A stretch of DNA of 24,180 nt from CAIZIN01 sp964483025 (GCA_964483025.1 CAYZZT010000006.1:1-24180); one strand, 5' to 3'; counted from the stretch's first letter, positions 1-7,516 are shown. The notes: generated by a model from the sequence alone, not told the origin. Translations and numbers: made by a program.

Positions 1-253
1 TTGTCGTCCTCGGTACTCCGGGGATCCAAGTCCAAATTTTCAGACTGGATTCCGGCCTTCGCCGGAACGACAAACATAAAGATTGATTAGAAGTAGTATT
101 GCTCTGTATTCCGTCTGCGTTAGTCTGTTGAAATTGGGATGGGACCCAATTTCAAAGACGGAGCGCGACGGCGCGAGTCGGGGTCGAGAGATTTTTCTCC
201 AAAAAATACTCGTGACTTCAGTCTGCGTAAGTCCGCGAGGGTGGTACTCCACC
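1..253. repeat. Repeat-rich intergenic spacer downstream of dnaN
   Basis: No convincing gene is seen here. The stretch is a mosaic of short repeats. Positions 3-19 (GTCGTCCTCGGTACTCC) and 41-57 (CAGACTGGATTCCGGCC) recur inverted at 3672-3688 and 3632-3648. Positions 50-67 form the palindrome TTCCGGC-cttc-GCCGGAA. Positions 130-153 form a 9-bp stem hairpin around GGGATGGGACCC. GTCTGCGT[TA]AGTC occurs twice, at 113-125 and 221-233. A GC-rich island lies around 155-190. The short reading frames on both strands are only repeat translations. Confidence 0.75.
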
Positions 254-254
254 C
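239..254 (-). terminator. Hairpin at the dnaN stop codon
   Basis: GGGTGG-TACT-CCACCC is a perfect 6-bp GC-rich stem that begins at the last base of the dnaN stop codon. No T-run follows on the minus strand, so intrinsic termination is uncertain. It may instead protect the 3' end of the mRNA or be part of the repeat mosaic. Confidence 0.35.
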
Positions 255-1354
255 TATCTGTTCATCGGCATTACAAGGTAAAGAAAGGAGTTGTCAGAAA
301 TTCCTTTTATAACCAGCGGTCGGTTGGGCCCACAAAAATCTAAAGAAACACTATCGGAATCAATAGATTGGAAACAATCAGAAAGATATTTATAATTAAA
401 ACCCACAGAAACATCTTGCCCCTCCAAAACAGCACCAAAAGAAACAACATTTTGTCCAACATCGCCATTTTTAGCGCTCAATTCTATTTTCTTTGATTTT
501 GGCTCTATCAAAAACCTAACTTGATTAAAAGAGTCAAGAAAAACATTTGTTGATTTTAATGAATTTATTAAATCCGCCTTCAAAACAACAACGTTTGTGG
601 TAAATTCTTTTGGTATTATTTGTTTATAATCAGGAAAATTTCCATCCACCACCCGAGAGGTTAAATAGAGGGACGGGGAGGTAAAAACAATTTGATTACT
701 ACTTACTGTCATGGTTATATCTTCAGTGATACCATCTAAAACCCTTATTATTTCACCTATATTTTTGTTTGGAATTAGAATCGCCGGCATATCTACCACT
801 TTTTTACACTTAACTCTTTTTTCTGCTAGCCTAAATGAGTCGGTGGCAACAAAAATAATTTCTTGAGAATCTTCGTAAACATAAACACTTGAGAGTTCTG
901 GTTTAATACTAGAAATTGAAGCAGAATACCAAACAGACTTTAGTCCTTTTACAAAATCTCTCACATCAATATCAAACTCTTTTCCGTCCTCAACCCTAGG
1001 AATTATTGGAAAATCATCAATAGAAAATGTTTTTATGTTTGTTTTGCTTTTCTCTGTTTCTAAATAAAGAGACCCTTCTTTAAGGTATATTTTTATGCTC
1101 TTTTCGTTTATTGTATTAACCAAAAACTGAGAAAAAACATTTGCTGGCACAGCCACAAAACCCTCTGTTTCTGTTTTTATTGGAATAGAAAACTCAATAC
1201 CCAAATCCAAGTTTGTGCTTTTTACAACAAGGGTGTTTTTGGTTGCTTCTAATAAAACACAAGAAAGTATTGGTAGGGTAGAATTTCTCTGTGTTATTTT
1301 TTCAACTTTTTGAATAGCCTCTTTTAGTTTTTCTGTTGTGCATTCGAATTTCAT
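254..1354 (-). CDS. dnaN: DNA polymerase III subunit beta (sliding clamp)
   Basis: The product is 366 aa, the normal length for a bacterial beta clamp. The clamp forms a ring around DNA and tethers the replicative polymerase. It starts with MKFECTTEKLKEAIQKVEKI and ends in YLVMPMNR, which matches the usual C-terminal Y-h-V-M-P-M pattern at the protein-binding cleft. The segment RNSTLPILSCVLLEA is the typical first-domain signature. It lies downstream of dnaA on the same strand, separated by a 238-bp AT-rich spacer with DnaA boxes. A TATAAT box at 1390-1395 could drive it separately, with a leader of about 29 nt. No Shine-Dalgarno is visible before the ATG. The identification is secure. Confidence 0.98.
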   Translation of the reverse strand: MKFECTTEKLKEAIQKVEKITQRNSTLPILSCVLLEATKNTLVVKSTNLDLGIEFSIPIKTETEGFVAVPANVFSQFLVNTINEKSIKIYLKEGSLYLETEKSKTNIKTFSIDDFPIIPRVEDGKEFDIDVRDFVKGLKSVWYSASISSIKPELSSVYVYEDSQEIIFVATDSFRLAEKRVKCKKVVDMPAILIPNKNIGEIIRVLDGITEDITMTVSSNQIVFTSPSLYLTSRVVDGNFPDYKQIIPKEFTTNVVVLKADLINSLKSTNVFLDSFNQVRFLIEPKSKKIELSAKNGDVGQNVVSFGAVLEGQDVSVGFNYKYLSDCFQSIDSDSVSLDFCGPNRPLVIKGISDNSFLYLVMPMNR

Positions 1355-1592
1355 ATATTATTTATTTATTAAGAATACTTATTAATATAATTATAGTCTG
1401 TGGATATGTGGATTGGTTTTTATATGAAGCTAAAGAAGGGTTTTTTGGAAAAGATTATTTATTTGTTGTGTGTTCTTTTGAATAAAAACATAAAACTTTA
1501 ATAGAAATATTTATTTATTAAGTTTTTGTTATTTTTTATACACACAATTTTCACATACTTATCCCCACACTTATCCACAAGTTATTTATTTT
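1355..1592. other. Probable chromosomal replication origin (oriC) between dnaA and dnaN
   Basis: This is a 238-bp, very AT-rich spacer. DnaA-box matches to TTATNCACA are TTATACACA at 1536-1544 and TTATCCACA at 1571-1579. A one-mismatch box, TTATCCCCA, lies at 1559-1567. The reverse-oriented TGTGGATAT at 1399-1407 and TGTGGATTG at 1407-1415 are weaker matches. The three plus-oriented boxes are clustered beside the dnaA 3' end, next to an almost pure A/T stretch at about 1480-1535 that could be the unwinding element. An origin between dnaA and dnaN is the common bacterial arrangement. The call rests on box clustering and gene context; strand-skew analysis of the whole replicon was not possible. 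Confidence 0.75.
1390..1395 (-). promoter_or_regulatory. Probable dnaN -10 box
   Basis: A perfect TATAAT on the minus strand, 35 nt upstream of the dnaN ATG, lies in the AT-rich origin spacer. No convincing -35 box was identified, so this is a sequence match only. Confidence 0.4.
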
Positions 1593-2957
1593 TTAAGTGT
1601 GTAATAATCCAATAAGTTGACCAACCTCTTGCGACAAAGCACTGTCAATTTTCATTGTGTTTTTAATTTTATCACAAGAATACATTATTGTTGTGTGGTC
1701 TTTACCCCCCATTTTTTCTCCTATTGTGGGGTAGGATATATTAAAAACCTCTCGGAGTATATACATAGCAATCTGCCTAGGCCGGACAAATTCCTTCCTT
1801 CTGTTTTTGTTTAACATGTCCTCCTCGGATATATTATAAAAATCTGCAATTGTCTTAATAACCTCTTTAATAGAAGCAAGTTTTTTGGGTCTTGATGTTG
1901 TTTTTATTAGGTTTTTTATATCAAGAAAGGTTAAATCTCTGTTTTTTAACTGGCTCTGGCACAAAAGCGTGTTTACCGCCCCTTCCAATTCTCTAATATT
2001 TCCAGCTACAACATCTGCCAAATGTGTAATTATTTCGTCTGTTAACACAACGTTCAAACTTTTTGCTTTTGCTTTTATTATTTGTGCCCTTGATTCATGG
2101 TCTGGGGCTTGGATGTCTATAATAATACCTTGGTTGAAGCGTGATTTAAGACGCTCTGCAACATCAGGAATTAAATTAGGGTGCATATCAGATGAAAAAA
2201 TAATTTGCTTGTTGCTTTCGTGGAGTATGTTGAAAAGGTGAAAAAGTTCGTTCTGGGTAGCTTCTTTTTTGCTTAAAAACTGAATATCATCCATGATCAA
2301 AACATCATAACGCCTATATTTTTCTTTAAACTGATTAATTCTAGCTCCTTGTGTGGAGGCAACATAGTCTGAAGAAAATCTTTCAGATGTTGTGTAATGA
2401 ACCTTAATATCTAAAAAAGATTTCTTGAGATGGTTCCCTATTGCTTGGATGAGGTGTGTTTTTCCGTAGCCTGTGTTGCCGTGGATAAACAGTGGATTAT
2501 ATGAGTGGCCTGGGTTTTTTAAGACCGCTTGAGATGCAGCATAAGCATTTTCATTGAATGGGCCAATAACAAAATTATCAAAAGTATATTTTGGGTTTAA
2601 ACCATCCTCTTTGTTTATATAATGATCACTTAAGGGAAGTGTTGTGATTTGGGGGTTTTCTTCTTTGTTGTGGGTTATTAATACCTCTTCTTTTTTAAGT
2701 GTGTTCTTTGCAATTTGATATTCGACACCTGTAATATTTTCAGATATATCACGAAGTATTTTTAATATAACCTTATGATATTTATTTAATAACCAATCTC
2801 GAACAAAAGGATTTGGAACACCCACATAAACACAGTTGTTTTCTGTTTTAATAATAAAAGTATCCTTAAACCACGTGCTAAAGTTTGCTTTAGAAACCTG
2901 TAGTTCTACTTGGCCAAGCGTTTGTGTCCAAAGTTGTTGGTTGGTGGTTGAGTCCAT
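1593..2957 (-). CDS. dnaA: Chromosomal replication initiator protein DnaA
   Basis: The product is 454 aa, the usual length. DnaA is an AAA+ ATPase that binds DnaA boxes, melts oriC and loads the helicase. Visible parts are the N-terminal domain I (about 1-80), a short linker, and the AAA+ domain with Walker A GNTGYGKT (about 160-167) and Walker B VLIMDDIQF (about 219-227). The C-terminal domain IV carries the DNA-binding signature GGKDHTTIMYSCDKI (about 415-430). It is divergent from rpmH and followed by dnaN. A perfect TATAAT (2969-2974) lies 11 nt before the ATG, so the mRNA leader should be only a few nucleotides. The identification is secure. Confidence 0.98.
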   Translation of the reverse strand: MDSTTNQQLWTQTLGQVELQVSKANFSTWFKDTFIIKTENNCVYVGVPNPFVRDWLLNKYHKVILKILRDISENITGVEYQIAKNTLKKEEVLITHNKEENPQITTLPLSDHYINKEDGLNPKYTFDNFVIGPFNENAYAASQAVLKNPGHSYNPLFIHGNTGYGKTHLIQAIGNHLKKSFLDIKVHYTTSERFSSDYVASTQGARINQFKEKYRRYDVLIMDDIQFLSKKEATQNELFHLFNILHESNKQIIFSSDMHPNLIPDVAERLKSRFNQGIIIDIQAPDHESRAQIIKAKAKSLNVVLTDEIITHLADVVAGNIRELEGAVNTLLCQSQLKNRDLTFLDIKNLIKTTSRPKKLASIKEVIKTIADFYNISEEDMLNKNRRKEFVRPRQIAMYILREVFNISYPTIGEKMGGKDHTTIMYSCDKIKNTMKIDSALSQEVGQLIGLLHT

Positions 2958-2968
2958 AAGTGTTTCTC

Positions 2969-2974
2969 ATTATA
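2969..2974 (-). promoter_or_regulatory. dnaA -10 box, near-leaderless promoter
   Basis: A perfect TATAAT on the minus strand lies 11 nt upstream of the dnaA ATG. The predicted transcription start is about 4-5 nt before the start codon. No clear -35 box and no Shine-Dalgarno were seen. Confidence 0.6.
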
Positions 2975-3028
2975 GCCCCAAAAGAAAACTTGGGCACTTG
3001 TAAAAAACAACGAATTGTGTTAATAATA

Positions 3029-3037
3029 TGTGTATAA
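3029..3037 (-). promoter_or_regulatory. DnaA box in the dnaA-rpmH divergent region
   Basis: TTATACACA on the minus strand matches the DnaA-box consensus TTATNCACA. It overlaps TATAAC (3033-3038, plus strand), a possible rpmH -10 box, so DnaA could influence the rpmH/rnpA side as well as its own gene. This is an isolated box, and its function is inferred. Confidence 0.4.
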
Positions 3038-3057
3038 CCTGTTAATAACTATATTTC

Positions 3058-3195
3058 ATGTCAAAAACATATAACCCAAAGAAAATAAAGCGAGCAAAAT
3101 CACACGGTTTTCTTGTTAGGTCAAAAACTAAAACTGGTAGAAATACACTTAAACGACGCCGTGCAAAAGGCCGGGCAAAGATCACAACGGTCTAA
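3058..3195 (+). CDS. rpmH: 50S ribosomal protein bL34
   Basis: The product is 45 aa, as usual for bL34, a very basic protein of the large ribosomal subunit. The sequence starts MSKTYNPKKIKRAKSHGF and contains the family core (KSHGFLVRSKTKTGRNTLKRRR as pattern, about 14-35). Its place, divergent from dnaA and directly upstream of rnpA, is the classical bacterial order. The rnpA ATG follows 4 nt after the stop codon, so the two are cotranscribed. No Shine-Dalgarno is visible upstream. Confidence 0.96.
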   Translation: MSKTYNPKKIKRAKSHGFLVRSKTKTGRNTLKRRRAKGRAKITTV

Positions 3196-3199
3196 AACT

Positions 3200-3529
3200 A
3201 TGTTTCCTAAGTGTAGTAGAATACAAAAAAAGGACGTTTTGAGTGTTATTAAAGAGGGGGCTTCATACCACTCCCCCTCTTTTTTGCTAAAAACACTCAA
3301 AAACCCAGCAAAAACAACACTTTTTGCTGTAATTGTGTCTAAAAAGGTTGCAAAAACAGCTGTTTCACGAAACAAAAATAAAAGAAGAGTAAGGGAGGCT
3401 ATTAAAAAACAATTTAAAAAAATACCCCAAGGTTGTTTTTGTGTTGTAATGCTTAAAAAAGACCTAAACAACAGTGTTTTTAAGGAGATTGAGAGGGAGA
3501 TAAGTGAAATTTTTGGTTTGTGTAAGTGA
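3200..3529 (+). CDS. rnpA: Ribonuclease P protein component
   Basis: The product is 109 aa from the ATG at 3200, normal for RnpA. It is the protein cofactor of RNase P, which matures tRNA 5' ends. The family motif is present as AVSRNKNKRRVREAI (about 53-67, the RNR region), preceded by FAVIVSKKVAKTAV, the usual central strand. The frame is open further upstream to a TTG at 3113, but that would overlap most of rpmH and add an unrelated N-terminus. MFPKCSRIQKKD fits the family start, and the 4-nt distance from rpmH supports it. Confidence 0.95.
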   Translation: MFPKCSRIQKKDVLSVIKEGASYHSPSFLLKTLKNPAKTTLFAVIVSKKVAKTAVSRNKNKRRVREAIKKQFKKIPQGCFCVVMLKKDLNNSVFKEIEREISEIFGLCK

Positions 3530-3842
3530 TATTATCTTCTAAATCCGAAATCCGAAGCACGAAATCCGAAACAATATCAAAATTCAAAATAATAAATTCA
3601 AAACAGGCTCCCACGCTGTCATTCCGGTGGAGGCCGGAATCCAGTCTGTAGAATTTAAAACACGAATCGCTGGAGTACCGAGGACGACGTAAAAAAAGTC
3701 ATGTGTACATTCCTTATTTTGTGTCGATTTGTTTCGAATTTAGGATTTGGTGCTTCGAATTTTCATCGCTAGGGCCTAGAGCCTAGTGACTAAAAACTAA
3801 TTAATGACTTTTTTATCCTAAACTGCTATACTATCAACTACC
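3530..3842. repeat. Repeat-rich spacer between rnpA and yidC
   Basis: There is no gene in these 313 bp. They contain tandem degenerate copies of aaatccgaa / GCACGAAATCCGAAACAA (3541-3575). A degenerate inverted copy lies near 3728-3762. The palindrome ATTCCGG-tggagg-CCGGAAT is at 3621-3640. The 17-bp words GGCCGGAATCCAGTCTG (3632-3648) and GGAGTACCGAGGACGAC (3672-3688) are inverted copies of the words at the window start. A CTAGGGCCTAGAGCCTAG stretch lies at about 3770-3787. The right end holds the yidC promoter. Confidence 0.75.
3804..3832 (+). promoter_or_regulatory. yidC promoter with extended -10
   Basis: The -35 is ATGACT (3804-3809), the spacer is 17 bp and the -10 is TATACT (3827-3832), preceded by TGC to give an extended TGn -10. 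The ATG of yidC lies 10 nt after the -10, so the predicted leader is 3-4 nt. Confidence 0.65.
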
Positions 3843-4577
3843 ATGTTCTCATATTTATTCAACACAATTCTTTACAATCCAATCTATAATCTTTTGGTTT
3901 TTCTAATAGATATTATTCCAGGTGGAGATGTGGGGGTTGCGGTCGTTTTTCTTACTATTATTGTGAAGCTTGTCCTCTTCCCTGTTTCGTTTGGGGCGGT
4001 AAAAACCCAAATGAAAATGAAGTTGGTCGAGCCGGAGCTGAAAGAGATACAAACAAAATATAAAGATAAAAAAGAGGAGTTAGCAAAAGCCACTTTTGAA
4101 ATTTATCGCAAAAATAAAATCAATCCATTTTCAAGTATTATTATTTTGTTTATACAAATTCCTGTTATTTTTGCCCTCTATTTTGCTATTTGGAAAGGTT
4201 TGCCAGTTATTAAAACAAACATTTTATATTCATTTGTTGCAAATCCAGATCAATTAAATATGAATTTTCTTGGACTCATTGATGTTTCTCAAAGTAAAGT
4301 TTTCATCCTTGCATTTATCGCTGGTATAACACAATTTTTCCAAGCAAAACTTGCGATGCCAAACTTCAAAAAACCTGAGGCAAAAAATGATTCTAAAGAG
4401 ATTTCTTTCAAAGATGAAATGATGAAAGGAATGCATGTGCAGGTTCGATATGTTTTGCCTGTCCTCACTTTCTTTATTGCTTACAGCCTTATAAGTGTAA
4501 TTGCTATATATTGGACTATAAGTAATTTGTTTGCTATTGGGCAGGAATATTACATAAGGAAAAAGGTAAAAATATAA
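3843..4577 (+). CDS. yidC: Membrane protein insertase YidC/Oxa1 family
   Basis: The product is 244 aa, the short Oxa1/SpoIIIJ-type form without the large periplasmic P1 domain. It inserts and folds membrane proteins in the cytoplasmic membrane, with or without SecYEG. Hydrophobic segments lie at about 15-25, 31-50 (VAVVFLTIIVKLVLFPVSF), 95-117, 150-165 and 208-235. Lys42 sits where the family has the conserved positive residue of the hydrophilic groove (usually Arg). The segment PELKEIQTKYKDKKEELAKATFEIYRKNKINP (about 64-96, pattern) is the typical cytoplasmic coiled hairpin and the strongest family marker. It follows rnpA and precedes khpB, as in many bacteria, but has its own promoter. Confidence 0.95.
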   Translation: MFSYLFNTILYNPIYNLLVFLIDIIPGGDVGVAVVFLTIIVKLVLFPVSFGAVKTQMKMKLVEPELKEIQTKYKDKKEELAKATFEIYRKNKINPFSSIIILFIQIPVIFALYFAIWKGLPVIKTNILYSFVANPDQLNMNFLGLIDVSQSKVFILAFIAGITQFFQAKLAMPNFKKPEAKNDSKEISFKDEMMKGMHVQVRYVLPVLTFFIAYSLISVIAIYWTISNLFAIGQEYYIRKKVKI

Positions 4578-4597
4578 TCATTAAATTTTATATGCTG

Positions 4598-4624
4598 AAA
4601 ACCCCATTAAACAAGGGGTTTTTT
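4598..4624 (+). terminator. Intrinsic terminator after yidC
   Basis: The stem is AAAACCCC (4598-4605) pairing with GGGGTTTT (4615-4622) around a 9-nt loop, ending in TTTTTT. It lies 20 nt downstream of the yidC stop and before the khpB promoter, so yidC and khpB are probably separate transcripts. Confidence 0.8.
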
Positions 4625-4633
4625 AGAAAGAGA

Positions 4634-4662
4634 TTGACATTTAGTGAATAAAAATATAGATT
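4634..4662 (+). promoter_or_regulatory. khpB promoter
   Basis: A perfect -35 TTGACA (4634-4639), a 17-bp spacer and -10 TAGATT (4657-4662) precede the khpB ATG by 12 nt. The predicted leader is about 5 nt, with no Shine-Dalgarno. Confidence 0.7.
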
Positions 4663-4674
4663 AACACCAATAAG

Positions 4675-5157
4675 ATGAATAATTATCTAGAAATCAAAAA
4701 AATAATAGAAGAAACGCTTATTGCTGGTGGTTTTGTCTACGAAAGTATTGAAATTGTTGAGAAAAACCATATGGGGCCTGTTTTCCTTATAAAATCAGCT
4801 GATTCTGGGATGCTTATTGGGCCACAAGGGGAGACTTTGAGATATTTAAACTTTCTTTTAAAAAGGATTGTGGCCAATGTGTTAAAGTTAGAAACGGATC
4901 CAATCTTTTCTATTGATATTAATGATTACAGAGACGCTACACTGCGCCAGCTTGAGCATAAAGCAAAGATGATGGCAGATAGGGCGGTTTCCTTCAAAAC
5001 AACCGTTGAGCTCGAGCCTATGAGCTCCTACGAGCGAATGTTTGTGCATGCTCTCTTTACAGATAACCCAAATATCAAAACAGAATCTATTGGTATGGGT
5101 AAAGATAGGCATTTGACTATTAAGTGGGTGGAAACGATTCCAGAGGAATCTTTTTAA
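4675..5157 (+). CDS. khpB: KH-R3H RNA-binding protein (Jag/KhpB)
   Basis: The product is 160 aa. The KH domain (about 25-85) includes GMLIGPQGETLRYLNFLLKR, where IGPQGETL takes the place of the GxxG loop. The R3H domain (about 95-157) includes SSYERMFVHALF, the R-xxx-H signature, and ends in GKDRHLTIKW. The family binds RNA and in Firmicutes affects cell elongation and division. The N-terminal Jag_N domain found in longer homologues is absent. The position directly after yidC matches the conserved rnpA-yidC-jag order. The identification is secure at family level; the cellular role is taken from the family. Confidence 0.93.
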   Translation: MNNYLEIKKIIEETLIAGGFVYESIEIVEKNHMGPVFLIKSADSGMLIGPQGETLRYLNFLLKRIVANVLKLETDPIFSIDINDYRDATLRQLEHKAKMMADRAVSFKTTVELEPMSSYERMFVHALFTDNPNIKTESIGMGKDRHLTIKWVETIPEESF

Positions 5158-5188
5158 AAGAAAAAAGAAAAGAGAAAAGAGAAAAATC

Positions 5189-5216
5189 AAAAACCGCGAC
5201 TGTGTCGCGGTTTTTT
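5189..5216. terminator. Bidirectional intrinsic terminator between khpB and the facing T4SS-side gene
   Basis: AAACCGCGAC (5191-5200) pairs with GTCGCGGTTT (5204-5213) around the loop TGT. It has T-runs on the plus side and A-runs (T-runs on the minus strand) on the other, so it serves both converging genes. Confidence 0.9.
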
Positions 5217-5249
5217 GTATTCCAATTTTTAATTTTTCTTTTTTAATTT

Positions 5250-6524
5250 TTATATTGAAACCCCCCACAGTGTCAAATCCTTCTTGTTAATAAAGAATAA
5301 ATAGTTTTCTTTATCATTTAGTCTTAAATTTATTGCGTCGGGTTGAGTTTTTTTGTCTGATGTTGGGTTGTAAATTAAGTTTTGCTCACCTGTTTCAACA
5401 TTAATACTCCAAAAAACATCATTGAAAAAAAGTGTCCCTTGGTACCATTTTTCTGGGAAATCAACCATTTCTATGTAACTAGGCACAGCACAATATGCAA
5501 GTTTTGTATTTTTTTTACTCCAAACGCATTTTTCAGGGAGAGTTTTTGTTTTTAGATAGAAAGCTGTATTTGTGGTCCCCTTTTTTGCCCCAAGAGTGAG
5601 GGTTTCTATGTTTGTGTTATAAAGAGAATATGTTCCATCAGAATTTGGGTTTGTGGTAAGGCCTAAAATTCCAGAAAGACCTTCCTTTGTTGTTTTCTTT
5701 TTTGTATCAACAATAAACGAAACTCCTACATATTCAGAAGCTGGTTTGCTAAATATTTCTATAATATTTCCACCGCTCCACGATGCCAAAATGTCTCGAA
5801 GGGGGCTTGTAAATACTTGGGTTGGTTTTTTGTTGTCAAAAGATCCAATATAGCCCACAGAGCCAGTTGTTGTTTTTGTTGTGTAAAAAACATTATTTCC
5901 ATTTGTAATAAATATATCTGTGTTGTATGGGTATGTTGTGATTTGTGTTGTGGTCGCTGTGGAGGTTCCAGAAATTATTTTTCTATATTCTGTAATTATG
6001 TTTTCACCATAAAGTGTACGAGTGATAAATTCTGTACCACTAGCATTTAAAAATGCCTCATAAACTTTTGGAATTGTAATATTTGAAACACGGGTTTTTT
6101 CTAAGGTTGGAATTTTTGATTCAAGAACATGGCCAGTTGCTCTTTCCACAAAACGAACAAATGTTTCTGTTTGTTTTGTTGTTGTGCTTGATGTGGCATT
6201 TTTTTCTTTATTAAATACAATTTGGGAGCTAGTAGAAATTGTGTCTATTGCTACAAAACCGGCAGTTGGGGTTTCTGAAATTTGGAACATCCTTTCTATT
6301 TTTGTAGGTGATTGGTCTGTGTTTTGATTTGTGTTTGAGCCAGTATTTGGGTTTGGTGTCGTATTTTGTTCACTGGGCGTGCCAAAAGGAAAAAAGTTTT
6401 TGATATCATCAAATATTTTTCCAGAATTCACATTTTGGTTTCCACTATTTATATAAAGATAGTACCCAATTCCCCCAAGAAGAATTAAGAAAACTATAAT
6501 AATTATTGTGATTGTTTTTTTCAT
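5250..6524 (-). CDS. Membrane-anchored extracytoplasmic protein, possible beta-propeller, unknown function
   Basis: The product is 424 aa. It has one N-terminal membrane segment (about 4-27, TITIIIIVFLILLGGIGYYL), then a Ser/Thr/Asn/Pro-rich linker (about 30-75), then a large domain with beta-strand-like periodicity. That domain includes repeated Ser/Thr-rich hydrophobic stretches and a C-terminal WYQGTLFFNDVFWSINVETG ... NYLFFINKKDLTLWGVSI. This pattern resembles WD40/TolB-type propeller blades, but no diagnostic motif was found. It is the last gene of the minus-strand T4SS-like run, beginning 7 nt after the transglycosylase fusion gene, so it is probably cotranscribed and may be a surface component. 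I do not recognise a named family. Confidence 0.75.
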   Translation of the reverse strand: MKKTITIIIIVFLILLGGIGYYLYINSGNQNVNSGKIFDDIKNFFPFGTPSEQNTTPNPNTGSNTNQNTDQSPTKIERMFQISETPTAGFVAIDTISTSSQIVFNKEKNATSSTTTKQTETFVRFVERATGHVLESKIPTLEKTRVSNITIPKVYEAFLNASGTEFITRTLYGENIITEYRKIISGTSTATTTQITTYPYNTDIFITNGNNVFYTTKTTTGSVGYIGSFDNKKPTQVFTSPLRDILASWSGGNIIEIFSKPASEYVGVSFIVDTKKKTTKEGLSGILGLTTNPNSDGTYSLYNTNIETLTLGAKKGTTNTAFYLKTKTLPEKCVWSKKNTKLAYCAVPSYIEMVDFPEKWYQGTLFFNDVFWSINVETGEQNLIYNPTSDKKTQPDAINLRLNDKENYLFFINKKDLTLWGVSI

Positions 6525-6531
6525 ATTTTAT

Positions 6532-7455
6532 TTAAAATGTAGACCAATATTTACTAAGACTACCTAAGTTTCCATTATTTCGTATTTGCCGCGTCATTAT
6601 TTCTGTACCCACTTTAATGTTGTTGTATGGGTTTTCTAGGTCAGAATTACTATACCCATATTTTCTAGCCTCTAAATCTTGCCAAGATAAACTTAGTAAG
6701 CCAACAGAATATACAGGGGTACCGTTGTCTGTAAATTTTTCGAGATACCTTGCTGGGACGGCCTGCCCCCCCGATTCCCTTTCCGCAAGGGTTGCCATTA
6801 TACTTAAATAACCCTCTGCTGTTGGGATGCCATTTGGGAAATATGACGATGCATCTGATGGTATTGGAAGATCTAATATACCAGAAGCTCTTATTTGTTC
6901 TAAAGCATAGGCATTCCATTCAGGATTTGCCAACTGCGCACCATTTTGAATTTGTTCCATAATAGAACCTTTCCCGGTTCCAACTGTTCCACCGGGGCCA
7001 CCGCTGGCTCCCGCCCCTGTTCCATTTGCTATAGCGGGTCCATTAATTAAATCCCTCCCATCACCCTCCATTTGTTGTGATTGTGGAATAAATAAATTAA
7101 ATTTTACTAAATTAGGATTGAGTGTGTTTAAAAATACAAAAGAACAAATTGCAACAAGTAAACCATAAACAGCTGCCTCTATTTCCTTTCTCGCCTCACC
7201 TTTGGCAGTAACAATATCGGTAAGCATATATTTAATACCCGAATACACTATTCTAATTACAGCCAAACCTCCTGCGATAGCGATTGCAAATGTATATATG
7301 TTTGCTAAATATTGTAAGATGTTTGGGTTGTCTAGTGAATCACCATTTGGTAGTCGGACATTTTGTAGAGGGTGGTACGTTATTCCAGCAGAAAAGACAA
7401 AAAAAGGAAAAGATAGAAAGATTGCGATTAGTAAACTACGTAAAGAAAAATTCAT
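6532..7455 (-). CDS. VirB2/TrbC-like membrane segment fused to a lytic transglycosylase domain
   Basis: The product is 307 aa. The signal or first hydrophobic segment is at about 5-22. The TrbC/VirB2-like two-helix segment is residues 45-127 (helices about 50-76 and 95-115 around KYMLTDIVTAKGEARKEIEA). A Gly/Ala-rich linker (about 138-165) follows. The SLT lysozyme-like domain (about 178-307) has probable catalytic Glu227 in AERESGG, the GLMQ-like motif YSVGLLSLS (249-257) and the third motif NPYNNIKVGTEIM (275-287). The family cleaves peptidoglycan glycan strands, the VirB1 role in T4SS. Here that enzyme is attached to a VirB2-like segment. Codons 45-127 are identical in DNA to the upstream neighbour's. 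An extended -10 (7462-7467) ends 6 nt before the ATG. The hydrolase function is well supported; the pilin-like role is inferred. Confidence 0.88.
   Translation of the reverse strand: MNFSLRSLLIAIFLSFPFFVFSAGITYHPLQNVRLPNGDSLDNPNILQYLANIYTFAIAIAGGLAVIRIVYSGIKYMLTDIVTAKGEARKEIEAAVYGLLVAICSFVFLNTLNPNLVKFNLFIPQSQQMEGDGRDLINGPAIANGTGAGASGGPGGTVGTGKGSIMEQIQNGAQLANPEWNAYALEQIRASGILDLPIPSDASSYFPNGIPTAEGYLSIMATLAERESGGQAVPARYLEKFTDNGTPVYSVGLLSLSWQDLEARKYGYSNSDLENPYNNIKVGTEIMTRQIRNNGNLGSLSKYWSTF
7074..7323. repeat. 250-bp perfect direct repeat, copy 1 (inside the transglycosylase fusion gene)
   Basis: This block is identical, base for base, to 8032-8281 (constant offset of 958). I compared it line by line and found no mismatch, including third codon positions. 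Mismatches resume at once on both sides. It encodes the 83-residue VirB2/TrbC-like segment from NILQYLANIY to FNLFIPQSQ. Confidence 0.97.
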
Positions 7456-7461
7456 ATGTAT

Positions 7462-7490
7462 ATTTTAACACAGTTTATAAAACATGACAT
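7462..7490 (-). promoter_or_regulatory. Promoter of the transglycosylase fusion gene, leaderless type
   Basis: On the minus strand, -35-like ATGTCA (7485-7490), a 17-bp spacer and TAAAAT (7462-7467), preceded by TGT (extended -10). The ATG lies 6 nt after the -10, so transcription should begin at or next to the start codon. This gives the gene its own expression besides read-through. Confidence 0.6.
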
Positions 7491-7516
7491 GGAAAATAAA
7501 TAAAAATACAAAAATA

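Noticed and set aside
40..343. Opposing short frames at the window start
   Set aside because: Both consist of repeat translations, with no homology-like features, and the plus frame overlaps the dnaN 3' end.
1885..2241. Plus-strand 118-aa frame inside dnaA
   Set aside because: It is an antisense shadow of the conserved dnaA coding sequence.
3113..3199. Upstream extension of rnpA from a TTG
   Set aside because: It overlaps most of rpmH and encodes a segment unrelated to RnpA; the ATG at 3200 gives a normal-length protein.
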